This document shows positions 36,001 to 43,415 of a stretch of 64,000 nt of DNA, in pieces. Made by a program: the position numbers and the translations under genes. The notes beneath the pieces are model-generated. The model was not told where the DNA came from. It ran no database searches and saw nothing but the letters and a program-made list of their open reading frames with translations. Positions within the stretch are counted from its first letter, which is position 1, and the number at the start of each line of letters is the position of its first letter. Source of the DNA: Acinetobacter oleivorans DR1 (GTDB lineage Bacteria; Pseudomonadota; Gammaproteobacteria; Pseudomonadales; Moraxellaceae); contig NC_014259.1 in the NCBI RefSeq assembly GCF_000196795.1, forward strand, positions 3,162,001-3,226,000. The letters run 5' to 3'.

Positions 36001-36125
36001 TTATTTCCAGTGCTTTCAATTTTCTTGGAAGCATCTGAAACTATTTTTTCAGCATCTTGCATCCCTTCCTTTAACTCGGAAGTTTTGGCACCAATATGCA
36101 CCTCGACACGGTTATTATTTGCCAT
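33087..36125 (-). CDS. Tail length tape-measure protein
   Basis: A protein of 1012 aa from the ATG at 36123-36125, which follows AAGAGGT; an earlier GTG adds two residues. Long helical coiled stretches (KELEIQSRLANANTTEFQEWA; EQEAKERQRQAEQAAKALADI) are interrupted by hydrophobic segments (PALTDLANQFLTFAV; AIPYIGPILAVGAGAAAFGLV). The C-terminal GYDIPSGVNPVTQLHEDEMVLPS motif is found in many lambdoid tape measures. It fixes tail length and is ejected during DNA entry. Longest gene of the phage. Confidence 0.93.
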   Translation of the reverse strand: MANNNRVEVHIGAKTSELKEGMQDAEKIVSDASKKIESTGNNIDFKLDLSNMRSELNGFASGLSEKFKTVGNDIKSSLTSGLSLVKGGFFLGIGQEIARSAAEAVAAIPDLVSAVGKASKELEIQSRLANANTTEFQEWAFASKKVNVEQDKLSDIMKDVNDKFGDFMQTGGGEMADFFEKIAPKVNVTAKEFQGLSGPQILEKYYQTLQKANVSQAEMTFYMEAIANDATLLAPLLDNNGQKLKEYARQAHDLGVIMSDDAIAATKEFNSALETVQATLQGVLTRIAAQAAPALTDLANQFLTFAVDSKDAIDDSIKSIIGIFESLFSILSEQFTTIAGIWNDLTGNIGDDANTQISFMDAISVALRALGVVVTGFQVGVQSAFAIIRAVVVTVCQALIIAFNGLMAGFDMVRNTIQFGLDVLQVKFQTFGSVVNNILHFNFSGAKAAWEGGLSQLGGITERYTNQMKGRMNDLKNSWNNGATTAANSLVTAGKRILDVTTAGNQKITNYVYKDPTTQLGPPKPPKLALGSAPPSTNKGIGTGVKDDKGKSKSSAKSKAEQEAKERQRQAEQAAKALADIRYKYASEEKKVALDLQKALDEIEKSKMTADEKAAAKVKAEKDASDKIIAIRSKEFEEYKKAREEQIDNYQQQAQRLYEIEVARIQAEYDAKKISNVRKVQLEKQLEDQLREIKRQGLLERLALENEQTGVTGKQGNQNQITNNISDLETDQKVADTKSMGLISDAEMKDFEAKFGGFTSRLANLWDQGIQSLMNGTLTWSNATKAVLADMGAFALQSATKELQGWLRIQAIKLARKLGFVGAETAAEASGQAAQTGATIAGEATRTSVTAAGGLARLGLKAAEAIKGIMMSAWEAMAGAFKAMVAIPYIGPILAVGAGAAAFGLVAGLAGKIKSARGGYDIPSGVNPVTQLHEDEMVLPSQHANTIREMGKAMRSGASFGAAAAAEGGGAGPTISISAVDAKSIERLLKRNGRAVAGGLQSYARGFGKNGK

Positions 36126-36147
36126 ACACACCTCTTAGGCATAAAAA

Positions 36148-36207
36148 AACCTTGCCGATGCAAGGTAAATTTAAAGAAATAAAAAACCCCGTGATTACGG
36201 GGCTTTT
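36148..36207 (-). terminator. Two tandem hairpins after the zinc-ribbon moron
   Basis: ACCTTG-N6-CAAGGT and AACCCCGT-N4-ACGGGG have T-runs on the minus strand. Two terminators between the moron and the tape measure gene isolate the moron's transcript. Confidence 0.75.
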
Positions 36208-36218
36208 TTGAAGACTAT

Positions 36219-36719
36219 TTATTGAATTACGACTAAATCAGATATTCCACAGCTTGAAGATGCAGCTTGAGAGTGAATGAATCCCATATTGAATTCTTTA
36301 ACTGTTTTAGTTTGTCCTGCTTTTACAATTTCATAAATTACACGGCTGTTGCTATCGATTTTTGTCTTACTATTTGAATAGTGCTCACACTCTACAGTTA
36401 TATCCTTAATGTCATACTTGCTATTATTTTTGATTTTAAAATCAACTAACATGACACTGTCAAATCCACCTTTTGACCAATCATAATCAAGAACAGTGTT
36501 TTTAAGAGCATCTTCTTTAGGCGACAATTCTCTAGTGCTATTTGATGAAGAAGACCCCTCACCACCACCAGCAATAATCCCAATAATAAAAAGAATGACA
36601 AAGCCTAAAAAAATCCATTTTAAAATTGAGCGCTTTTTAACTTTAGCCCCACAACTTGGACAATTTTTAGCTTGAGTGCTAACTTGTGCCCCACACTCTT
36701 TGCAATTAGTTAAAGCCAC
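36219..36719 (-). CDS. Zinc-ribbon membrane-anchored protein, putative moron in the tail operon
   Basis: A protein of 166 aa starting with GTG after AAGGAT. A double-CxxC zinc ribbon (NCKECGAQVSTQAKNCPSCGAKV) is followed by one membrane helix (residues 31-52). A Ser/Gly linker and a periplasmic beta-domain of about 100 residues with two Cys (VECEHYSNSK, SSSCGISD) complete it. Not a structural tail gene by appearance. It breaks the chaperone/tape-measure order and is flanked by terminators, so it is probably expressed on its own, perhaps from the lysogen. Confidence 0.6.
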   Translation of the reverse strand: MALTNCKECGAQVSTQAKNCPSCGAKVKKRSILKWIFLGFVILFIIGIIAGGGEGSSSSNSTRELSPKEDALKNTVLDYDWSKGGFDSVMLVDFKIKNNSKYDIKDITVECEHYSNSKTKIDSNSRVIYEIVKAGQTKTVKEFNMGFIHSQAASSSCGISDLVVIQ

Positions 36720-36790
36720 TGATTTATCCTTATAAAGTTTTAATTAACAAACTTTAACCAACGCTTACAAATAATGCAAATAGGGTGGCC

Positions 36791-37042
36791 TTAACCACCC
36801 TGCGGGAAACTTTCTAAAACTTCTAGCATATCGTCCTCCTCATCATCTGAAACGGTTATTGCTGGGTTTGTCTCTTCAATTCCCGCGAATGCTTCCAAGA
36901 TGCGGCACAAGCGTTGTATTCCTATATGTGCGGGAGGGTTACTTTGCTGATACGCACTTAATGCTCTTAATCTGGGCAGATCCATTTCATCACGTACATA
37001 GTCGTAATCTTTACCCATTGTCAGCACTAAATGCGTGTACAA
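36791..37042 (-). CDS. Second tail-assembly chaperone frame, likely made as a -1 frameshift fusion
   Basis: The listed frame begins with TTG and lacks a ribosome site. Read in this frame from the upstream slip site, the protein continues GIDWEELYTHLVLTMGKDYDYV and RDEMDLPRLRALSAY, exactly the style of lambda T-like chaperone tails. I therefore think it is translated only as the C-terminal part of a G-T fusion (37,368 down to 36,791), not from its own start. These chaperones coat the tape measure during tail assembly. Confidence 0.7.
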   Translation of the reverse strand: MYTHLVLTMGKDYDYVRDEMDLPRLRALSAYQQSNPPAHIGIQRLCRILEAFAGIEETNPAITVSDDEEDDMLEVLESFPQGG

Positions 37043-37053
37043 CTCCTCCCAAT

Positions 37054-37368
37054 CTATTCCCCCGAGCCACCTGCTGCGCTGTCATCATTCCCTTTAAGAC
37101 CAGACACAGACATTACAGCTTCCATAACCTCAGTGAGTTGATCCATATAAATCATCTCTGCCACATCATCACGTGTGATATCCGGGTAATTTCGCTTAAG
37201 CGACTTAAACGCAACATCAATCACAGTGCCAACATCATCCGGGTTAAATGCTTGAAGAGCGGGCAATAACTTTTCAACCGCACCAAGTGACAATGGAGCA
37301 AATACAAATGGCTGACCATCAATAATAATTGTAGATCCACGTGGGTTTTCAACTTGCTTAAATTGCAT
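37054..37368 (-). CDS. Tail-assembly chaperone, G-like
   Basis: A protein of 104 aa. QVENPRGSTIIIDGQPFVFAPLSLGAVEKLLPAL and the acidic, Gly-rich end NDDSAAGGSGE are consistent with the zero-frame chaperone of siphophages. It lies between tube and tape-measure genes, the invariant place for this gene. A run of five G precedes its stop codon and probably serves ribosomal frameshifting. Confidence 0.75.
   Translation of the reverse strand: MQFKQVENPRGSTIIIDGQPFVFAPLSLGAVEKLLPALQAFNPDDVGTVIDVAFKSLKRNYPDITRDDVAEMIYMDQLTEVMEAVMSVSGLKGNDDSAAGGSGE
37057..37065 (-). other. Candidate -1 ribosomal frameshift site
   Basis: The minus strand reads TCG GGG GAA TAG, with five consecutive G immediately before the zero-frame stop. 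Glycyl-tRNA on GGG can slip back one base onto another GGG, after which the downstream frame is open for 88 codons to 36,791. Confidence 0.6.
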
Positions 37369-37374
37369 TTGCTA

Positions 37375-38142
37375 TTACTCCGATAAATCGATTTTAAAAA
37401 CACGGTTAAGATCATCAGCCATAGGCTGGAATTCAAACTCAGGAATATCGTAATCATCCTGTTTTGAGCTGAACCCAAGCTTGTTACTGGTGCAGCGGTA
37501 GAAATTCATGTGCATGAATTTACCCTTGTAATCTCGCTGAAGATCCAAGGCAAATTCAGGTGTATAGCCCATATCTAAGTTAGACACAGTGATTGACTTG
37601 CCACCTGCTACTGTTGCGGAATATCGGAAGCTAATGAATACAATCTTGCCAACATCGGCAGTCGCAAAAGTATATGCACCTGTAGCGTTATCAACGCTGT
37701 ATTCTCCTGTTTTTGGCGCTGAGGCTACCCGCTTTAGTGGAATAGCCTTTCCATCTGTGACACCTAAATCCTTAACAAATGTGCCAGCATTAGGAACTAC
37801 AGGTGTAACCAATCCACCCGCTAGAATAGTTTCGCCATTAATTGTTTGGGATACTGTCTCGATTCCACCTTCAGCAACAACGCCACCGAAGAAAATAGAA
37901 TTTAGTAAGGTTCCATTAATTCGCCCGAATGATGCTTTACCTTTAATTGAGCCTTTACCACGTGCAGCATCTACGGCGAATTGTCCACGACCAAAAAGTT
38001 CTTTTAAGTCGAAACTAATATCGACACCTACCGACTGTAAAACCCCTACTTCTACAGGTGTAGGGTTGCTAATCGGTTGCCCAAAAACATCTTGAATCGG
38101 TGTAGCAAAGATCTTGCCGGCACCAAATAAATATTGAGCCAT
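37375..38142 (-). CDS. Major tail tube protein
   Basis: A protein of 255 aa. QYLFGAGKIFATPIQDVFGQPI starts the protein. A beta-sandwich core contains ELFGRGQFAVDAARGKGSIKGKASFGRI, and NLDMGYTPEFALDLQRDYKGK near the end is shared with phage tube proteins. Position between the tail terminator and the chaperone fits. It polymerises around the tape measure. Confidence 0.8.
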   Translation of the reverse strand: MAQYLFGAGKIFATPIQDVFGQPISNPTPVEVGVLQSVGVDISFDLKELFGRGQFAVDAARGKGSIKGKASFGRINGTLLNSIFFGGVVAEGGIETVSQTINGETILAGGLVTPVVPNAGTFVKDLGVTDGKAIPLKRVASAPKTGEYSVDNATGAYTFATADVGKIVFISFRYSATVAGGKSITVSNLDMGYTPEFALDLQRDYKGKFMHMNFYRCTSNKLGFSSKQDDYDIPEFEFQPMADDLNRVFKIDLSE

Positions 38143-38166
38143 TTATTTTGACCTCTCTAAAATGAC

Positions 38167-38192
38167 AAAACCGCCATAGAGGCGGTCATTAA
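38167..38192 (-). terminator. Hairpin ahead of the tail tube gene
   Basis: ACCGCC-N5-GGCGGT is followed by TTTTGTCATTTT on the minus strand. Probably partial termination or transcript-end protection. Confidence 0.55.
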
Positions 38193-38204
38193 ATGAAAGT
38201 TTTG

Positions 38205-38648
38205 TTAATTGGTTGTGAGGATCCGGATAGGGATAATTGCAATCGCCTGATCATCCAGCATGTTTTCTACTGCTTCATATACTTCTACTGTGCCCTCGAT
38301 CCAGCAATGCTCTACCAAACCTCCTAAGGTTTGACATTCATTAACATCTGGATGGTCTGGCTGAATAGCTGCACGTACACGATCGATGAAAACATTCATC
38401 TGGGATGATGGTGGTTTATCTCTATCAGCCTCATGGATGTAAAGATAAACCTCGGCGGCTAGTTCAACTTTTGAATTTAAACCATGTTCCGGTACTTCTT
38501 GTTGATTGCCTTGTGTAATAAACATGGCTGGGCGCTGTTCTGGTGTTACATGGTTAAAATGACGTAAACGGCGACTTACCGTAACCAATCCTTCTACGTT
38601 TGTACTTAACCGATCAAATAACGCTTGATAGATTGCTTCACTATTCAC
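38205..38648 (-). CDS. Tail terminator-like protein
   Basis: A protein of 147 aa. SEAIYQALFDRLSTNVEGLVTVSRRLRHFNHV and the ending DQAIAIIPIRILTTN fit tail-completion/terminator (lambda U-type) proteins. It precedes the tube gene and overlaps the upstream head-tail gene by eight bases. It caps the tail tube at its head-proximal end. Confidence 0.65.
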   Translation of the reverse strand: MNSEAIYQALFDRLSTNVEGLVTVSRRLRHFNHVTPEQRPAMFITQGNQQEVPEHGLNSKVELAAEVYLYIHEADRDKPPSSQMNVFIDRVRAAIQPDHPDVNECQTLGGLVEHCWIEGTVEVYEAVENMLDDQAIAIIPIRILTTN

Positions 38649-39123
38649 CTGCTAAACCTCGCTCAATTGCTGCATCAATATTTTTCGGCACAATCTTGGC
38701 CACAATATCCAGTGAATCACGCATGAAGCGTAATTCTTTAAAACGAACATTCCGTGAGTGAGCCTTAATATTGACTTGAACCGGTGATATAGGTCGGCCA
38801 AAAGCCTGCTTAATAGTTCTTAAATGGGCTTTAACCCCCAAAGAACCATTTAAACCAAACTCATGTGCAGGTCCATAAGGTACCAACGCACCACCAGCTC
38901 CCACCGTTCCCTCTATCGAATCTTTATCCTCATCCACTTTAGATGAAACGGATCCACGCAAGCGGCCAGACTGTACGTTCAGCCGTTGGCCACTCAACAT
39001 ATCTTCCTGAACAATCCGCTGTAAGCGCAAAGTAAGAGCGTTAATCGTGCGTCTTATTTCAAACCTAACGCGATTATTCATCTCATCAAAGTTGACCTGC
39101 TTATCAACACGAAAATCGCTCAT
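38641..39123 (-). CDS. HK97 gp10-type head-tail joining protein
   Basis: A protein of 160 aa. The early helices (ALTLRLQRIVQEDMLSGQRLNVQSGRLRGSV) with the T/SGRLRxS phrase, then VPYGPAHEFGLN, are the usual landmarks of gp10/minor tail Z proteins. Its place between the connector and the tail terminator agrees. Confidence 0.75.
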   Translation of the reverse strand: MSDFRVDKQVNFDEMNNRVRFEIRRTINALTLRLQRIVQEDMLSGQRLNVQSGRLRGSVSSKVDEDKDSIEGTVGAGGALVPYGPAHEFGLNGSLGVKAHLRTIKQAFGRPISPVQVNIKAHSRNVRFKELRFMRDSLDIVAKIVPKNIDAAIERGLAGE

Positions 39124-39130
39124 ATCTTAT

Positions 39131-39322
39131 TTACTCTTTAGCAGAGGCTGTCGATTTCTTAGGCTCAACAACTTCAACGTAACGCTCAAAACCTAAGGGT
39201 TTTAAAATATGGATAATGTCATCCTCAGATTCTAAAACGCCGTTATTGATATCTAGGTTATGACCAGCAATAACAACCTTTGTTGGTTTATAACCTTGGG
39301 GTGCCTGATATTTAAAAGGCAT
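39131..39322 (-). CDS. Small conserved-looking phage head-tail region protein
   Basis: A protein of 63 aa, soluble: MPFKYQAPQGYKPTKVVIAG with a Lys/Ser-rich end. Tight spacing (7 and 9 bp) to its neighbours in the head-tail block suggests a structural accessory. No family recognised. Confidence 0.6.
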   Translation of the reverse strand: MPFKYQAPQGYKPTKVVIAGHNLDINNGVLESEDDIIHILKPLGFERYVEVVEPKKSTASAKE

Positions 39323-39331
39323 GGGATTCTC

Positions 39332-39715
39332 CTATACAACAAAAACACCAACGCCTAAGCGATTAGGGTTTGTGCCTTCATCATCGATTGGAATGGAATT
39401 TTTTAACGAAAGGTAGCGCTGGCCATACATACTTAGATCATAGAAAGCTTCTTTCGATGATCGTGAATAACTCACACTTTGGCCCGCAATTGTCATGCTC
39501 GATGCAGTACCAAAAGCAGCACCATTGCCACTTGCAGTACCAACTTTAAGAATGTGTGCTGCATATAGACCTACAGCACGTTCCTTTAATGACCCAAACT
39601 CAATTTGAGATACAACCAGATCAGCTTCTTCTAATGCATCCTGAATTCTCTCATCTGGCAAAGACATTAAACTCGAGTCAGTCGAGAACTTCTGGCGAAA
39701 CGTTTGTACGTCCAT
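39332..39715 (-). CDS. Head-tail connector, DUF4054-type
   Basis: A protein of 127 aa. VQTFRQKFSTDSSLMSLPDERIQDALEEADLVV with the later GLYAAHILK and YGQRYLSL motifs matches DUF4054/gp6-like adaptors. It sits under the portal ring between capsid and tail genes. Confidence 0.8.
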   Translation of the reverse strand: MDVQTFRQKFSTDSSLMSLPDERIQDALEEADLVVSQIEFGSLKERAVGLYAAHILKVGTASGNGAAFGTASSMTIAGQSVSYSRSSKEAFYDLSMYGQRYLSLKNSIPIDDEGTNPNRLGVGVFVV

Positions 39716-39724
39716 AGGTCCACC

Positions 39725-40102
39725 TTATTCCTTAGCCTGATCTAACTTCGCCTGTAGCTGCTCAAAAGTTTCATCTTCACTGAACGTTACTTCAAGCGCT
39801 GTTAATTCAGCTTTCACGGCGGCCAAAGCTGCTTCATCAGTAGCCTTTTGTTGGTCATCTGCCGCATTGTTTTGTTTGCCGCCTTTGCCACCAGTTCTAC
39901 CAGCTGCTTTTGTTTCTTCATCTGGAATTTCTTGAATTTCAAGCTCACCAGATTCAACAAGATGCTTGGCAAACTTATTCTTTTGAAGTTCCTTATGCTG
40001 AGCTGCTTCAAGTGCTACGGCGATTCCTGCTGGCAAAGTTGCAACACCTGCAAAAACAAAAGCGGCATTAGAGCCGCTGTATGTGTATGAATATTTAGCC
40101 AT
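39725..40102 (-). CDS. Hypothetical virion-region protein with helical tail
   Basis: A protein of 125 aa. A short beta-type N-terminus (AKYSYTYSGSNAAFVFAGVA) precedes a Gly/Asn/Lys-rich linker and an Ala/Glu-rich helix (AALAAVKAELTALEVTF). It is directly downstream of the major capsid gene, so perhaps head decoration. No family recognised. Confidence 0.55.
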   Translation of the reverse strand: MAKYSYTYSGSNAAFVFAGVATLPAGIAVALEAAQHKELQKNKFAKHLVESGELEIQEIPDEETKAAGRTGGKGGKQNNAADDQQKATDEAALAAVKAELTALEVTFSEDETFEQLQAKLDQAKE

Positions 40103-40115
40103 GTGGTTTTATTCC

Positions 40116-41111
40116 TTATGCATGGTCCAAGTAACGAAGCGAGTCAACACGCTTCAGCCAAACGCCTTGGTATTTGTAGTGACCCGGCACAAGCACATCT
40201 AAGCCTTTTGGTTGCGCCGTCAAAAATTCAACGCTGCTGCCTTTAAACTGGATGCATGACGGATCACGACGATAGATGATGGAACGGTCAGCACCTGCTG
40301 TACCTTTGCCATTACCACGACCAGAACCACGGATGGTTAATGGCTTGCCTTGAGTAGCGAAAATATTCTTTTCCGTTACCCAGTCAAGGAAAGTCTTTCC
40401 ACCAGAATCAGCGACAATACGGTTGGAAAGATCCGAATATTGATTCGATGCAAGGATGTAGGTATCAGGTTCAATCGATGCATCACCATCAAACTGATTT
40501 GCTGCATCTGCAAGCGATTTATTAAAGTCTGAAAGGACTTGTTCGATTGTTGCAGTAGCCCAGTTGTATTGAGCCGTCACTACCGTTACACCAGTCTGGT
40601 TGAGAAAGCCATTTACCTGAGTGAGCTGACCACTTGCATTCGCTGTGGTGTAGCCATACCAAGCCACATTCGACATGTGTTTTTCAGCAGCCAAGTTTGC
40701 AGCCTGAACTTTGTCGGCTTCAAGTGCAAGGTTCATTGTCTGAGCTGTCGCCAACTCTACAATTGAATATTGGTAACCAATCGTGCCGACTCTCACAGGT
40801 AACTGGACAGTGTCATATTCCACTTCTGCAAGCGGGATGTCATCACCAGTGCCTGAATGGTCCTTACCAATACCAACACCTTTTTTACGTGACAGGATTT
40901 CACCGCCACCATATGCAGCCTTCACATCTGTTACTGGAATGAATTTGGCATAGTCTAGAACTTGTTGAAGCTGTGGAGTGATTTCGTTTTGCTCTTCAAT
41001 CTTAATGAAAAGCTGTGCCAATGCATCCATATTGAACGCATCACCTACCTGTGCCTGAATGGCGTATGAAATCGGCGTTAAGCGTGCTTTCATTTTTACT
41101 AATTTGCTCAT
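40116..41111 (-). CDS. Major capsid protein
   Basis: A protein of 331 aa with a DUF2184/major-capsid look: ARLTPISYAIQAQVGDAFNMDALAQLF, then GGGEILSRKKGVGIGKDHSGTGDDIPLAEVEYD. Near the end are IYRRDPSCIQFKGSSVEFLTAQPKG and WLKRVDSLRYLDHA. The order protease-like, cement-like, capsid supports it. Assumed HK97 fold; no cleaved scaffold region is evident in this protein. Confidence 0.85.
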   Translation of the reverse strand: MSKLVKMKARLTPISYAIQAQVGDAFNMDALAQLFIKIEEQNEITPQLQQVLDYAKFIPVTDVKAAYGGGEILSRKKGVGIGKDHSGTGDDIPLAEVEYDTVQLPVRVGTIGYQYSIVELATAQTMNLALEADKVQAANLAAEKHMSNVAWYGYTTANASGQLTQVNGFLNQTGVTVVTAQYNWATATIEQVLSDFNKSLADAANQFDGDASIEPDTYILASNQYSDLSNRIVADSGGKTFLDWVTEKNIFATQGKPLTIRGSGRGNGKGTAGADRSIIYRRDPSCIQFKGSSVEFLTAQPKGLDVLVPGHYKYQGVWLKRVDSLRYLDHA

Positions 41112-41117
41112 GTTCTA

Positions 41118-41588
41118 TTAAGCTCCATGTAGATTAAGGAGGGCTAAACCATCGGCACCAGTCACAGTTTCCCATGCTGCACCAGGTAGTAATGTTCCGT
41201 CAGTAGCAGCACTTGAAAGTGAACCCAACGGCGCCGCTGTAGTACCGTTTGCAGTTTTCACATAAACAGCAGCGGTAATGTCTGTGATAGGCGCTGTAGG
41301 TTTAACCCAAATCGCACCGTCAAACATTACTGGCAACATGTCAGCAGCCTTATAAGCTTCTTTCCCAGCTGCTGTTTTGCCAGTCTTGCCAACGCCGTGG
41401 CGTACAACCACACCAAAACGTGTTGGTGTAGCACCAGTAACTGCCGTTACAGATTTGCCATCAGTCGTGCGGACAACCACATCTCCGTCATTGACTAAAG
41501 TTGTGCCTGAAAGCGGTAATGACAGTACAACTTCTTTGGCAGTTAAACGGCCACGCTGACCGACTACCGCATTTAATTGCTGAACCAT
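41118..41588 (-). CDS. Capsid cement/decoration protein
   Basis: A protein of 156 aa, beta-rich and low in charge, containing LPLSGTTLVNDGDVVVRTTDGKSV and RFGVVVRHGVGKTGKTAAGKEAY. This composition and the place just before the capsid gene match Gp24-like structural cement proteins. Confidence 0.7.
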   Translation of the reverse strand: MVQQLNAVVGQRGRLTAKEVVLSLPLSGTTLVNDGDVVVRTTDGKSVTAVTGATPTRFGVVVRHGVGKTGKTAAGKEAYKAADMLPVMFDGAIWVKPTAPITDITAAVYVKTANGTTAAPLGSLSSAATDGTLLPGAAWETVTGADGLALLNLHGA

Positions 41589-41602
41589 GATTCAAGTTCC
41601 CC

Positions 41603-42790
41603 TTAAATTGTTTTGTATGCAGCAGACTTGTCATAACCAGTATTTTCTTTAGGATCCTGATTATTTTGTTGCTGTTGTTGCTGTTGATTTAATGCGTCAC
41701 CGACTGCATTACTTGGCGTAGTCGACTTCACAGCAGACAAAGCGCGGAAAGTTGTATCGATCTGATCAGGCTTAGCATCGCCTACCGATACGCTACCTAA
41801 TAAGGCAGTTACCAATGCATCACCTGCTTTAGCCGCAATTACATCGCGCTTGATTTGCTCACATGTGCAGCCTTCGGTTTTAACTGTTGGCACCAATGCT
41901 TTAGCATCGGCAATGACAGCTGTACGTTCGGCAGCAGCTTGTTCAAGTTTTTCAGGCGTCATCTGGTTTTTTTCTAAATCACCGACTTTCTGCTCAAGCG
42001 TGGTTTTATCGGTATGCAATTGATCTACAACTGCTTGAACTGCGTTAAGTTCATCACCGATTGAAAATTGCTTATCACCAACTTTTAGCTTTGCAGCTTT
42101 TAAATTTTCGAGCTGCTCTTGCTGGATCTTCAATGCATCCGCAAAAGGCTTGTTATCGCCAATGTCAAAACGCATACCGTTTACAATTACTTCCATTGTT
42201 TTCCCCTCTGGTGGAGTTTGCTTTTCGTCACCGATGCGGCAATCACCACCACAGCGCCCGTATTTAACAAGTGCTACGTGATTGCCAATAAAGTTAATAA
42301 ATTTTGCTTGGTACACCGTGCCATCTGGCGCAGTGCCCTGTTCTAAAATTAATGTGGCTGCATAACCGAGCGACATTTCTAATCGCTCATTGTTTTGGAT
42401 TAAATCAATGCTGTCTTTATCTTTAATGAGCAAGTCACCCACTAGATATTCGCCTTCTTGGCGGACGTTCTCACAATAGCCAATGTGATAGTCCTTCCAG
42501 TTGGCTGCATTAATTTCATTCTTGGGTGGGTGATAATCTGTAGCATCAGCACCATCCCAACTTTTAATCGCTGCCGGCTTAAATAGTTCTTCTGCGGATG
42601 TATAGACGTTAATAGTCTGATCTGCTGAAAAGCCTTCTAAGTTTGGGAACTCATACGCATAGTACTGACGTACTTGAGGTGCTTTTCCCAAGCGAACATT
42701 TACACATTTCAAATAACCTTCTGGGGTAAATGAGCGTGTGGATTCACTCGGAGCAAAGTCACCTACCTTGAAGCGGTAAATGTTTTTCAT
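41603..42790 (-). CDS. DUF2213-type prohead protease/scaffold protein
   Basis: A protein of 395 aa. The N-terminal part (RFKVGDFAPSESTRSFTPEG, then VNVYTSAEELFKPAAIKSWDGAD-like text and HYHIG-type YHIGYCENVRQ) resembles DUF2213 capsid proteases. The C-terminal half is a long helical scaffold-like region (QQEQLENLKAAKLKVGDKQFS to EQKVGDLEKNQM), ending in a poly-Gln tract (QQQQQQ) and NQDPKENTGYDKSAAYKTI. Such fusions of protease and scaffold are common upstream of capsid genes. Confidence 0.75.
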   Translation of the reverse strand: MKNIYRFKVGDFAPSESTRSFTPEGYLKCVNVRLGKAPQVRQYYAYEFPNLEGFSADQTINVYTSAEELFKPAAIKSWDGADATDYHPPKNEINAANWKDYHIGYCENVRQEGEYLVGDLLIKDKDSIDLIQNNERLEMSLGYAATLILEQGTAPDGTVYQAKFINFIGNHVALVKYGRCGGDCRIGDEKQTPPEGKTMEVIVNGMRFDIGDNKPFADALKIQQEQLENLKAAKLKVGDKQFSIGDELNAVQAVVDQLHTDKTTLEQKVGDLEKNQMTPEKLEQAAAERTAVIADAKALVPTVKTEGCTCEQIKRDVIAAKAGDALVTALLGSVSVGDAKPDQIDTTFRALSAVKSTTPSNAVGDALNQQQQQQQNNQDPKENTGYDKSAAYKTI

Positions 42791-42803
42791 AAATTGCGCT
42801 CAA

Positions 42804-42833
42804 TAAAAAACCACCCGAAGGTGGTTTGCGTGA
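42804..42833 (-). terminator. Terminator ahead of the head-protease gene
   Basis: On the minus strand AAACCACC-N4-GGTGGTTT is followed by TTTATTGAG, downstream of the two small genes at 42,865-43,415. Confidence 0.75.
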
Positions 42834-42864
42834 AGTTAAAATATTTAGTCTATTTGCCCTATCT

Positions 42865-43101
42865 TTACTTCCTTTCAGTTTTCAATTTATGTTCAAGGTC
42901 TTGAAGTTGCTGAGTAGACATTTCACCTATTGCGAGAAATGTACCCCTCACCATTTCCTTAATTGAGTGAACTGTTTTATCAATCCCTTTGCCTAAATCA
43001 ATCATAAAAGATTCAAATTTATTAAATTCTTGAATAGTTTGTTGCTTTGCATTCAAACGGCGATAAAAGCGTTTTTTTGAATATTTCTTCTTACGTCCCA
43101 T
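42865..43101 (-). CDS. Small basic protein, hypothetical
   Basis: A protein of 78 aa. The first 15 residues are strongly basic (MGRKKKYSKKRFYRRLN), suggesting nucleic-acid contact; the rest is helical with MVRGTFLAIGEM. It stands with the next small gene between head-morphogenesis and protease genes, in front of a terminator, like a moron. Function unknown. Confidence 0.5.
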   Translation of the reverse strand: MGRKKKYSKKRFYRRLNAKQQTIQEFNKFESFMIDLGKGIDKTVHSIKEMVRGTFLAIGEMSTQQLQDLEHKLKTERK

Positions 43102-43124
43102 TATTCAATCCTTCATAGAAGCTT

Positions 43125-43415
43125 TCAGGCTTTAATTGCCATAATTATATCGTCTAGTTTCCAAAGCAGAATAGGAATTGAAATTAAAAGAACTGACAGA
43201 AAAACTTTTTTCAATGTAAGTTCTCGGATCTGGTTAATTTGCTCAGGTGTCAATTTATTAGAGCTTTCTACACCATCTACTTTGACTCTTGGAGGTGTGC
43301 ACACGATTGGTGGTGTTGGTCTTCTGTCCGTATTGCGACAAGGCTGGTAACCACTGCCATCATTTGTGCCATGGACTTTCCCACACTTCCAGCACTTCTC
43401 GTTTGAATTAGTCAA
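43125..43415 (-). CDS. Small zinc-finger-like membrane-anchored protein, hypothetical
   Basis: A protein of 96 aa. An N-terminal CWKCGKVHGTNDGSGYQPC segment could bind a metal. A C-terminal hydrophobic helix (about residues 70-90, KKVFLSVLLISIPILLWKL) would anchor it. Overlaps the head-morphogenesis stop by eight bases. No family recognised. Confidence 0.5.
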   Translation of the reverse strand: MTNSNEKCWKCGKVHGTNDGSGYQPCRNTDRRPTPPIVCTPPRVKVDGVESSNKLTPEQINQIRELTLKKVFLSVLLISIPILLWKLDDIIMAIKA

